Translations under genes and position numbers: made by a program | Assembly: GCA_902781545.1 (NCBI GenBank) | Contig: CACZJR010000013.1 | Coordinates: forward strand, 1 to 36,164 | DNA: 36,164 bases | Origin: an uncultured Spirochaetales bacterium | GTDB lineage: Bacteria > Spirochaetota > Spirochaetia > Sphaerochaetales > Sphaerochaetaceae | Direction: 5' to 3' | The notes under the pieces: model-generated | Told to the model about the DNA's origin: nothing | What the model saw: only the letters and a program-made list of their open reading frames with translations | Databases searched by the model: none | Part shown: piece by piece, positions 1 to 6,657 of the stretch | Layout of the letters: each line of letters begins with the position of its first letter | How positions within the stretch are numbered: position 1 is the first letter of the stretch

Positions 1-1664
1 TTCCTGATTTTCTTGTACTTGTAACTGGATTTAGCTTCTTCGTTTACGGATTTCTGCCGTTTTTTCGAGACTCTATTTACAAGCCTTTTTGCTGAGGGCT
101 TCTTGAACTTTTCCGGCGTCAGACCTTCTGGAGCCGTCCACCATTTGAGCTTTACTCCGGTCTCCGAATACCTCATGTACTTGCGTAGATTGTAACCCAG
201 GGAAGTAAGCAACATCTCCATTGTCACAGGCTGTTTTCCTGTTCTCCTGATCCTGTCATAGAACATGTCGTACTTGATTGTCCCGAAGTTTCCTTCAGCC
301 TGACAGCTGCGGTTCACCCGCATCTCGATGCCTTCGACGGACAGCAGCAGATCTCTTGCTTTCTGCTTGAACCTCTGAAGCTCAGGATTGAACTCAAACA
401 CCTTTGAATCGCAAGACTTCTCCTTCGTGAACTGCCTGCAGTAGGGCATGAACGGGCAACCGGCACACCCCTCGACGAGATAGAAAGTCGTGCCTTTCGC
501 CCTATGGTGCCTGCCGGGGATCTCCGTCTTGAAACCGATTCGGCCACCCAGACAGGTGATTGAATTGTCATCATTCAGTTCATAGAGGGCAGGTCTCCTG
601 CCACTGCATTCACCCTCCCACGACTGGTACTTCACAAAGGCCGCAATCCCATGTTCACTACAGTATCTGTAGTTCTGGAGACATCCGTACCCTGAATCGG
701 CACAGATTCTTCTGGGACGAATTCCATACAGTCGATGAAAGGTTTCAAATGTCGGGATGAATGTGTAAATGTCTGTCCTGTCCTGAGATACATAACACGT
801 AAGAACAAACCCGTGACAGATTACCGACTGAATCTGATAGGCCGGATGCAGATTGCTGCCCAGCCCGCTGTAGTAATCCTCCTTAAGGCACATGGCTGTC
901 GCATCATGGTCTGTCTTGTAGTATGAATTCCTGTCCGGGCCACATATTCTTTCCTTTTCCTCATACTCCAAGACCTTGATGAGGTATTCAGACAAACTCT
1001 TCTCCATCTGACCGAATCCTTCGGGAATCCCACCGGTACCGGTCTTCATCAGGTTCTGCGCTTCACTCAGTTTCCTGGCAATCATTTCCGAAGGAATCAG
1101 TCCGTCCGAAGGGACTCCTCTTGCAAGTCCCATGGACTGAAACAGGGCCCGGATCTTTCCGTCAAGCCGCCCGTGGAAGAAAGTCGGTTTCCACACAATC
1201 TTGTACTTGTTCGGGAATGCCTCGAACTTGGTGCCGTCTATGAAACAGTCATCGATTTCAAGGTCGAGGCTTCTGAATATCTCGGATGTCACCATCGCGA
1301 ATATCTGCTCGCAGTGCGGACGGATTACCCTGTTGATGAAGGTGCAGAAATAAGAATAGGAGGGTTTCTCACATTCCATCAGATACATGTACCTGATGTC
1401 GTTCATACAGCTGGCTTCAAGATCCCTCAGGCTACTCGATCCCATGGAAAACCCGAAGAGAACGCAGGCGAACACCTTGTACGGATCATATCCAGGTCTC
1501 CCGATTTCACCCGCCTGATCTTCTTTCATTGTCTCAAGCTCAATGAACTTTCCGACCCCGGACCTATCCAGCAGAGCCAGAAAACCATCGATTTTTCGCT
1601 GTTGCTCAACATCCATAGTGTAGCTGTAGAACAAAGCACCCTGTTTTGTGCTAAAATGTCCCAT
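1..1664 (-). CDS. IS1182-family DDE transposase (partial, runs off left edge)
   Basis: Translating the minus strand from ATG at 1662-1664 gives one uninterrupted frame of about 554 codons to the left edge, so only the C-terminal end is missing. The protein begins MGHFSTKQGALFYSY. An N-terminal DUF772-like region follows, with PGYDPYKVFACVLFGFS and then FINRVIRPHCEQIF. The candidate DDE residues are all present: Asp in CFIDGTKFEA, Asp in RICADSGYGC and Glu in CQAEGNFGTIKYD. A Cys cluster (EGCAGCPFMPYC) precedes the third motif, as is usual for the family. No frameshift or stop was seen, so this copy may be active. Short ORFs on either strand in this interval are shadows of this gene. Confidence 0.88.
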   Translation of the reverse strand, partial: MGHFSTKQGALFYSYTMDVEQQRKIDGFLALLDRSGVGKFIELETMKEDQAGEIGRPGYDPYKVFACVLFGFSMGSSSLRDLEASCMNDIRYMYLMECEKPSYSYFCTFINRVIRPHCEQIFAMVTSEIFRSLDLEIDDCFIDGTKFEAFPNKYKIVWKPTFFHGRLDGKIRALFQSMGLARGVPSDGLIPSEMIARKLSEAQNLMKTGTGGIPEGFGQMEKSLSEYLIKVLEYEEKERICGPDRNSYYKTDHDATAMCLKEDYYSGLGSNLHPAYQIQSVICHGFVLTCYVSQDRTDIYTFIPTFETFHRLYGIRPRRICADSGYGCLQNYRYCSEHGIAAFVKYQSWEGECSGRRPALYELNDDNSITCLGGRIGFKTEIPGRHHRAKGTTFYLVEGCAGCPFMPYCRQFTKEKSCDSKVFEFNPELQRFKQKARDLLLSVEGIEMRVNRSCQAEGNFGTIKYDMFYDRIRRTGKQPVTMEMLLTSLGYNLRKYMRYSETGVKLKWWTAPEGLTPEKFKKPSAKRLVNRVSKKRQKSVNEEAKSSYKYKKIR

Positions 1665-1693
1665 GTAAAATGATTCCTCGCAGTTTCATTTTA
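1665..1693. repeat. 9-bp inverted repeat at the IS1182 end
   Basis: GTAAAATGA (1665-1673) and its perfect reverse complement TCATTTTAC (1685-1693) are separated by 11 nt. They lie immediately upstream of the transposase start codon. The position fits a transposase-binding subterminal hairpin or the end of the element. Confidence 0.55.
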
Positions 1694-1698
1694 CACCT

Positions 1699-1736
1699 TA
1701 TGCCCCGGGTTCGATTCCCCGGGCATAGGTTTTTTA
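1699..1736 (+). terminator. Hairpin plus T-run with a tRNA T-loop-like sequence
   Basis: TATGCCC (1699-1705) pairs with GGGCATA (1721-1727). Inside lie a C.C mismatch and three more G-C pairs, closed by the 7-nt loop TTCGATT. Two G and a run of T follow at 1730-1735, so the structure reads as a Rho-independent terminator. The core GGTTCGATTCC also matches the tRNA T-arm consensus exactly, so a tRNA 3' fragment cut by the IS is an alternative. The T-stem would carry a mismatch and no 5' tRNA half is present, so a functional tRNA is ruled out. Confidence 0.45.
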
Positions 1737-1802
1737 AGCTTATTGGGATATTTTGGATAAAATGAAGGGGTGCTCAGACTGTCCTGAATATCGGACTTTC
1801 TA

Positions 1803-1826
1803 AACACCCCCTTTAACACCCCCTTT
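1803..1826. repeat. Tandem 12-bp repeat (two copies)
   Basis: AACACCCCCTTT occurs at 1803-1814 and again at 1815-1826, followed by more T. It lies just upstream of the promoter of the TolC-like gene. The upstream AAGGGGTG at about 1764 could pair with it, so it may be part of a weak terminator. No function is established. Confidence 0.5.
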
Positions 1827-1831
1827 TTTCT

Positions 1832-1860
1832 TTTAAAGACCATATAATAAATGCTATAAT
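1832..1860 (+). promoter_or_regulatory. Sigma-70 promoter, predicted leaderless transcript
   Basis: A perfect -10 TATAAT (1855-1860) is extended by TG one base upstream (TGCTATAAT). A TTTAAA -35-like box at 1832-1837 is 17 bp away. The ATG at 1867 begins 6 nt after the -10, where transcription itself should start. There is no room for a Shine-Dalgarno sequence. Confidence 0.65.
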
Positions 1861-1866
1861 GCGGCC

Positions 1867-3456
1867 ATGAAACGGTTACTTCTCCTATTGGCTCTTGCCC
1901 TGGTCCTCTGCGCATCCGTCCTTGCCCTGAGCGAGGAGGAGCTGTTCAAGATGGTGCTTGAGAAAAGCCCCAAGGCTCAGGAAATCAAAAAGACAAGACG
2001 CAACGAGGTCCTTGAGCAGGTGATCTCATCAATGAGCGGTCCGAGCTGGAGCATCAGCCTCCAGAGCCTGGAGATCACCGGAAAGGATGACCTGCGAAGC
2101 CCTGTGTCCGTCACTCTCCCGGCCCTTGAGGTCGGTGTGAGCTCACCGGAGAACCCGGACAACCTGTCCTATGAGGCGCGGCTGTCAATCGGAGGACCGG
2201 TGTTCAACTGGGACAAGGATACGGACAGGTACAAGCTTGATGGGTTCAGCTATTCTCTGAGGACCGGATTGTCAAAGAGCTTCGATTTCAAGAGCTGGGA
2301 TACGACCAACTACCAGCAGGGCATGTCAGACCTGCTGAAGACCAACAGCTACCGCACATCCATCCTGCAGCTGGAGAATTCCTTCATTGAGGATCTGATC
2401 AAGATCGTGCAATGGTCACAGAAAGTCCGTGACGTCAATTCAGAGGCCATTCTCCTGAAGAACTCATATGAGTCTGACATCAAGAGCGGAAAGCTTGTGG
2501 AAGGCTCCCCTGATGCCACGATCCGCTATGCGGAAGTCGAGATGAAGGACAAGGAGGCCGAACAGGCTTTGAACTCCGGAGAGGAGGATTTCTCCGAGTT
2601 CAAGAACAACTACGGCTTCGATCCGATCTATGTTGATGCGGCGGAGGAGTACAAGCTGGACTTCTCCCCGGATGAGGAGGGCAACTCCGAAGTCCTGTCC
2701 AAGTACTACGAGTACCTGACAATACTTCAGCAGATAGATGAGAAGACCGGGAAAAGCAGCCAGTTCAGCATCAAGGCCAGCCTTGAGCCAAAGGTCACGC
2801 TCGATGACAACTTCGCCTACAAGACCACATCCCTGAGCGGTGAGATAGGCGCCACATACAAGACAGGCAACATCAACGTGGACATGTCGTTCAACACAGG
2901 CTATGACTTCAGGGGCGAGGTCGGCTCCCGCCTGAGCGGTCCCACATTATCGGTGAGCTTCTCATGGAGCAACACCCCGCAGGTCCTCTCCTCTGCCGAG
3001 CTGGACAGGCTCAAGCTCCTGTACACGAACTACTCCTACGACAAGACCACGCAGGAGATGACCGGCAAGGTGAACTGGACCGAGTATGAGAAGACAGTCA
3101 GGAGCATCACCAACGACAGCCTGAGGAAGGAGTCTCTTGAGCTTGAGAAGCTCGAGTTTGAGGCAACTGAAGCCGAGATGGCATGGCGTGAGGCCAGAAA
3201 CGGATACCTGGCGAAGTGCAGCGAGCTTCAAGAGTCCATCCGTCAGTTCAAGAACAAGAAGGAGCTGTTCCTGATTAAATACGAGGCCGACAAGAAGGCT
3301 CTTGCACAGGCCGCGGAGCTGTTCGACCAGGGAAAATCCACTGTCGCGGATTACATGAGGATAGAGCATCTGGTGGAGATGGATCAGCTCGAGATGCTGA
3401 TCTACAACATGCAGAGCCATATCCTGTTCAACAATATTGAAATGCTTCAGATGTGA
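1867..3456 (+). CDS. TolC-like outer-membrane/periplasmic protein
   Basis: The 529-aa product starts with a Sec signal peptide (MKRLLLLLALALVLCASVLA), followed by LSEEELFKMVLEKSPKAQE, typical of the start of outer membrane efflux (TolC-fold) proteins. Two long helical, charged coiled-coil stretches (about residues 140-300 and 380-520) flank a beta-rich middle (about 300-375, alternating aromatic and polar residues). This is the two-repeat layout of TolC-type barrels. The likely role is an outer-membrane channel for efflux or secretion, but no inner-membrane partner gene is nearby. The stop overlaps the region carrying the ribosome-binding site of the next gene, so the two are probably co-transcribed. 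The assignment rests on architecture rather than on a diagnostic motif. Confidence 0.6.
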   Translation: MKRLLLLLALALVLCASVLALSEEELFKMVLEKSPKAQEIKKTRRNEVLEQVISSMSGPSWSISLQSLEITGKDDLRSPVSVTLPALEVGVSSPENPDNLSYEARLSIGGPVFNWDKDTDRYKLDGFSYSLRTGLSKSFDFKSWDTTNYQQGMSDLLKTNSYRTSILQLENSFIEDLIKIVQWSQKVRDVNSEAILLKNSYESDIKSGKLVEGSPDATIRYAEVEMKDKEAEQALNSGEEDFSEFKNNYGFDPIYVDAAEEYKLDFSPDEEGNSEVLSKYYEYLTILQQIDEKTGKSSQFSIKASLEPKVTLDDNFAYKTTSLSGEIGATYKTGNINVDMSFNTGYDFRGEVGSRLSGPTLSVSFSWSNTPQVLSSAELDRLKLLYTNYSYDKTTQEMTGKVNWTEYEKTVRSITNDSLRKESLELEKLEFEATEAEMAWREARNGYLAKCSELQESIRQFKNKKELFLIKYEADKKALAQAAELFDQGKSTVADYMRIEHLVEMDQLEMLIYNMQSHILFNNIEMLQM

Positions 3457-3464
3457 GGTTTGCC

Positions 3465-4229
3465 GTGAAGAAACTGTTATTTGTCATTGCTTTGGTTCTT
3501 GTCCCCATGACGCTTTTCGCCACCTATGATGTGGCCGTTCGCGCAGGCGGGGCCATGACTCTTCTTTCCGGAAAGACATCCATCGACGCCAAGAACTCCG
3601 ACAAGATGAGCGACATCAAGTTCGATGCCCTGGGGCTGGGATTCGAGTTCGGACTTGAACTGGACCTGACGAAGAACCTCCAGATGTACATGGACCTCTC
3701 CATGGCATTCCCTGAGAAAGTCACCATCGGCGACCAGATAACACCTGAGGATGTGAATCAGAGCATGGAGGCCGACAAGAGCGCCGATCCGGATTACAAG
3801 TTCCATTCAGGACACACGTTCTTCAGGACGTTCTCCGCACACATAGGCTTCGCGCACAGGTTCAACCTGAGCATCGGATCGTTGGAGTTCACCGCAGGAG
3901 CCGGATTCGGTGTGGGAAGGATCAGCGAAGGCTTCAAGATGGTCATGAAGCATGACAGCAAGCCCTTCTACTACGCAGACTACAGGACCGTCACAACCCT
4001 TTCTGTGGGACTTTACACCAACCTGAGATACAACCTGACAGACAGGATCTCCGTAGTACTCACGGCCATGCCGGACGTGGGATTCTTCACGATCGCCAGA
4101 CATGTGGACTATGACAAGAAGGACAGCGAGAACTACTCGACGCTCACGGAGACAGAGCTTACTGAGTCCAGCGGCTTCGCATTCTCCTTCGGCGCCAAGG
4201 CGACCATAGGCTTCTCATATATGTTCTGA
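3465..4229 (+). CDS. Predicted outer-membrane beta-barrel protein
   Basis: A GTG start at 3465 gives a clean signal peptide (MKKLLFVIALVLVPMTLFA, cleavage before TYDVAV), with GAGG at 3455-3458 as Shine-Dalgarno 6 nt upstream. The in-frame GTG at 3453 would lie inside that site and is less likely. The mature protein of about 235 aa has many alternating hydrophobic and polar strands rich in Gly and aromatics, such as FEFGLELDLTKNLQMYMDLS. It ends in a terminal Phe (FSFGAKATIGFSYMF), the classic BAM recognition signal of outer-membrane barrels. It lies 8 nt after the TolC-like gene and probably in its operon. Its substrate or role is unknown. Confidence 0.65.
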   Translation: MKKLLFVIALVLVPMTLFATYDVAVRAGGAMTLLSGKTSIDAKNSDKMSDIKFDALGLGFEFGLELDLTKNLQMYMDLSMAFPEKVTIGDQITPEDVNQSMEADKSADPDYKFHSGHTFFRTFSAHIGFAHRFNLSIGSLEFTAGAGFGVGRISEGFKMVMKHDSKPFYYADYRTVTTLSVGLYTNLRYNLTDRISVVLTAMPDVGFFTIARHVDYDKKDSENYSTLTETELTESSGFAFSFGAKATIGFSYMF

Positions 4230-4246
4230 GCCTGGCCGCCCCGCAT

Positions 4247-4275
4247 TTGCAAAGCGTCTGATAATCCCATATACT
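4247..4275 (+). promoter_or_regulatory. Sigma-70 promoter of the NYN gene, predicted leaderless
   Basis: TTGCAA (4247-4252), a 17-bp spacer and TATACT (4270-4275) form a good promoter. The start codon at 4282 follows the -10 by 6 nt, leaving no 5' UTR. The -35 sits within the palindrome TTTGCAAA (4246-4253). Confidence 0.65.
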
Positions 4276-4281
4276 GCACCC

Positions 4282-5052
4282 ATGAACGACTCAGACAAGA
4301 TAGCCATACTCATAGACGCGGACAACACCCAGCTCCAGAAGCTGGATGCAATAATGACAGAAGTCTCCACACACGGGCGCATCGTGGTCAAGCGTGCTTA
4401 CGGCAACTGGAAGAAGCGCAACCTCAACAAGTGGGAGAACGAGCTCAAGCGCCTTGGAATCAAGGCAGAGCAGCAGTTCGACTACGTATCCGGCAAGAAT
4501 GCCACCGACATGGCCCTTGTGATTGACGCAATGGACCTTCTCTCCTCCAACGCATTCGACAGCTTTGTCATTGTCTCCAGCGACAGTGACTTCACCCCGC
4601 TCGCGATCCGCCTCCACGAGAGCGGAGCGAACATCATAGGAGTCGGGGTCCTGACAACCCCGGAGTCTTTCCGCAACGCATGCGATGACTTCCTGTTTTT
4701 GGAGAACCTTACTGATGACGAGCCTGCGGAGGTGCAGGAGACTGCAGATAAACCCGAGCAGAAATCTGTAAGAAAGGATACCGAGAAGAAACAGAGCACA
4801 AAGAAGCCCAAGGTCCCGAAGGATGTCCACAGCCTTCTGGTGAAGGCATATGACACCTATCAGGACAATGACGGCTATGCCGATGTCAGTGCCGCAGGAT
4901 CATACATCAAGCGCGCCAAGCCTGACTTTGACACAAGGACCTACGGTTACTCAAAGCTCTCCACTCTTCTCGAGGCATTTCCGACCCGTTATGAGGTCAT
5001 AAGGACATCAGGAAAGAACAACAGCACCTACATAGCCTATAAGTGCATCTGA
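4282..5052 (+). CDS. NYN-domain RNase-like protein with C-terminal OST-HTH/LOTUS domain
   Basis: The 256-aa protein has an N-terminal NYN (LabA/DUF88, PIN-like) domain at about residues 5-140. Its acidic metal-binding residues are visible: D12 and D14 in ILIDADNTQ, D76 in NATDMALVIDAMD, and D101/D103 in VSSDSDFTPL. A Lys/Glu-rich linker (about 145-180) leads to a LOTUS/OST-HTH domain (about 181-256, DVHSLLVKAYDTYQDNDGYAD through YGYSKLSTLLEAFPTRYEV), which in this family binds RNA, including G-rich RNA. The combination implies sequence- or structure-guided RNA processing or decay in the cytoplasm. It is a single-gene unit with its own promoter. It ends 2 nt from the convergent dehydrogenase gene. 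Confidence 0.9.
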   Translation: MNDSDKIAILIDADNTQLQKLDAIMTEVSTHGRIVVKRAYGNWKKRNLNKWENELKRLGIKAEQQFDYVSGKNATDMALVIDAMDLLSSNAFDSFVIVSSDSDFTPLAIRLHESGANIIGVGVLTTPESFRNACDDFLFLENLTDDEPAEVQETADKPEQKSVRKDTEKKQSTKKPKVPKDVHSLLVKAYDTYQDNDGYADVSAAGSYIKRAKPDFDTRTYGYSKLSTLLEAFPTRYEVIRTSGKNNSTYIAYKCI

Positions 5053-5054
5053 GC

Positions 5055-6383
5055 TCACATCTCCTTGATAAGTGACAGATCTCCTCTTGAGGCCGCTACC
5101 AGAAGAGGCCTCATGTACGGCTCAATGTCGTCTGCCGTCATGCTGACCGGCATATTCTGCAGCTTCATTTTCAGATCCGGGTCCTTTGCGGCGGCAACGG
5201 CACGCTCGACATGGACCTTCTCCGAGAAACCTTCAAGGTCTGAGAGCTTTGTCGGAGCTCCGATTGAGCGCGCGAAGCGCATCCATGCATTTGCAACGGC
5301 CTCTGCCAGTGCCCTGTCGGTAAGCTCCTCTGCATTTCCGTCAAGAAGGCCGTGTGACGCGAAGAGCCTTCCCACCACCCTGAGCTGCCTCTGGATAGCC
5401 TTGCTGTATAGCACGGCGTAATACGGGTTCATTATCCCGCAGGCCGTACCGTGACCGACTATGTCCACCAATGAGAAACTTGTCAGATGGCCGCCTGAGG
5501 TTCCGCCGATCATTATGGCATAACCGCCAAGGTCTGTGGCCAGACCAATGGCCTCTCTTGCCACAATATCATCAGGTTTCTCTATGGCAGTCTTTGTATG
5601 TGCTATCACAAGGTTGAAGGCGCACTCTGCAAGCTCCTGCGCCAGATCATAGTTGGCGCTATTGGCGCCGCAGAAGACCTCAAAGGTATGCGACAGCGCA
5701 TCCAGGGCTCCGTCTATGGTCACGCCTGCCGGCATTGAGCATGTTGTCTCATAATCAAAGAGCGCGCAGGAAGGCACAATGGCCTGGTCCACTATCAGCT
5801 TCTTCTGGCCAAGCGCAGGATCCGTGATGTTTGAGTACTTGGTCAGATGTGAGCCGGATGATGCCGAGCACTGGACAGCGACAAGGGGAAGAAGACGCCT
5901 TTTCGTCTTCTCAAGTGCGGCCGAGACCTTGCCTGTTCCGAAATAACCGTCGATCTCCGCACCGCAGCAGTCACCTAATGTGGCAAGGACATCTGCGGCC
6001 TTGCAGGCGTCTATGGTGGAGCCTCCACCCACTGCCACAATGCAGTCTGGCTTTGTCCTGAGGATGGCCGCGTTGATCCTGTAGACATCCTCCTTCGGGG
6101 CATTGGGTCTTGCTCCGGGACACACCTCCCCGCCTGCGATCTCAATGCCGCCGGATCTGAGGCTTGAGAGGACTTTCTCAACAATCTGCCCCATATGGGC
6201 GGTGTTGGCCACCACAAGGGCACGCCGGCCGAAACGCTTCACAAGAGAAGCCGTCTTGTCCAGATGACCGGTTCCCATGATGTAGCTGTAACCCTTCCAC
6301 TTACGCATTATGCCGTAGGCGTTCTCCATGACGCTGTGAACGTCATTGTCTGAAAGTGTCGGATAGCAATCAAATAGTCTCAT
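5055..6383 (-). CDS. Iron-containing alcohol dehydrogenase
   Basis: The product is about 442 aa from ATG at 6383. It has the NAD(P)-binding motif VGGGSTIDACKAADVLA and the metal-ligand region of Fe-ADHs: D and H in VTIDGALDALSHTFE, and two His in GGHLTSFSLVDIVGHGTACG. It should oxidise an alcohol or reduce an aldehyde with NAD(P)(H) in the cytoplasm; the substrate is unknown. The longer GTG start (6398) would put translation inside the promoter, because a -10 box lies 6 nt upstream of the chosen ATG. It is a monocistronic unit facing the NYN gene. Confidence 0.88.
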   Translation of the reverse strand: MRLFDCYPTLSDNDVHSVMENAYGIMRKWKGYSYIMGTGHLDKTASLVKRFGRRALVVANTAHMGQIVEKVLSSLRSGGIEIAGGEVCPGARPNAPKEDVYRINAAILRTKPDCIVAVGGGSTIDACKAADVLATLGDCCGAEIDGYFGTGKVSAALEKTKRRLLPLVAVQCSASSGSHLTKYSNITDPALGQKKLIVDQAIVPSCALFDYETTCSMPAGVTIDGALDALSHTFEVFCGANSANYDLAQELAECAFNLVIAHTKTAIEKPDDIVAREAIGLATDLGGYAIMIGGTSGGHLTSFSLVDIVGHGTACGIMNPYYAVLYSKAIQRQLRVVGRLFASHGLLDGNAEELTDRALAEAVANAWMRFARSIGAPTKLSDLEGFSEKVHVERAVAAAKDPDLKMKLQNMPVSMTADDIEPYMRPLLVAASRGDLSLIKEM

Positions 6384-6389
6384 ACGGGA

Positions 6390-6418
6390 ATTATCCACAA
6401 ATTCCAGCTGAAATGCAA
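6390..6418 (-). promoter_or_regulatory. Promoter of the Fe-ADH gene, predicted leaderless
   Basis: On the minus strand TTGCAT (6413-6418) and GATAAT (6390-6395) are separated by 17 bp. Six nucleotides later comes the ATG at 6383. The geometry is the same as at the NYN and TolC-like genes. Confidence 0.6.
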
Positions 6419-6442
6419 ATTATCACACTGACAATTTATAGA

Positions 6443-6454
6443 GGGCTGTCGCAT
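6443..6454. repeat. GGGCTGTCGCAT 12-mer, possible relic of an IS end
   Basis: GGGCTGTCGCAT at 6443-6454 abuts the IS3 left end. The same 12-mer occurs on the opposite strand at 12258-12269, in the gap after the HD-GYP gene. GGGCTGTC-type sequences are common at IS termini, so both may be footprints of a lost element. Nothing else supports this. Confidence 0.3.
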
Positions 6455-6512
6455 AATTGAATTGACCCCCGTACGTTGGAGCAAATTGAATTGACCCCCG
6501 TACGTTGGAGCA
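6455..6512. repeat. Tandem duplication (2 x 29 bp) of the IS3 left terminal repeat
   Basis: The same 29 bp occur at 6455-6483 and 6484-6512. Each copy includes TGAATTGACCCC and TTGGAGCA, the two blocks that also make up the inverted right end (7858-7883). The element therefore has two left ends in tandem. The second copy also forms a hairpin with TCCAACACGGGGG at 6515-6527, followed by TTTTA, which may shield the element from outside transcription. Confidence 0.8.
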
Positions 6513-6534
6513 AATCCAACACGGGGGTTTTATT

Positions 6535-6657
6535 TTGCCTAAAATTACAAAAGAACAGAAACTGAAATTCTACGAGCTCTACAGAGACAGGAATAACACG
6601 CAAGTATGTGTTGCGCATACTGCATCAATTCGATTCCGGGGATTTTTCATGGCTTGA
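6535..6657 (+). pseudogene. Probable detached N-terminus of IS3 OrfA (frameshifted)
   Basis: From a TTG at 6535, one frame encodes MPKITKEQKLKFYELYRDRN, which looks like the real start of the OrfA helix-turn-helix protein, but it then stops at 6655-6657. The continuation (RKYVLRILHQFDSGDF...) is in the next frame from about 6598. A one-base indel near 6595-6600 would restore a continuous OrfA. This is inferred from the sense of the sequence, without comparison to another copy. Confidence 0.4.

Larger units (their letters stand above)
1..1695 (-). mobile_element. IS1182-family insertion sequence, left part outside the window
   Basis: The element is read on the minus strand and is defined by its transposase gene, open from 1664 to the left edge. 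Its upstream end lies close to 1693-1695. There a 9-bp inverted repeat (GTAAAATGA at 1665-1673, TCATTTTAC at 1685-1693) sits in the short space before the start codon, as a terminal or subterminal repeat would. The other end is outside the window, so the terminal repeats and any target duplication cannot be checked. A hairpin with a tRNA T-loop-like sequence lies directly beyond the presumed end. Confidence 0.7.

Noticed and set aside
1173-1673. Plus-strand 166-aa ORF and other short ORFs in 314-1673
   Set aside because: They lie antisense or out of frame to the intact IS1182 transposase and show no family features.
1699-1736. Intact tRNA gene
   Set aside because: Only a T-arm-like hairpin is present, with a stem mismatch and no D-arm, anticodon arm or 5' acceptor strand.
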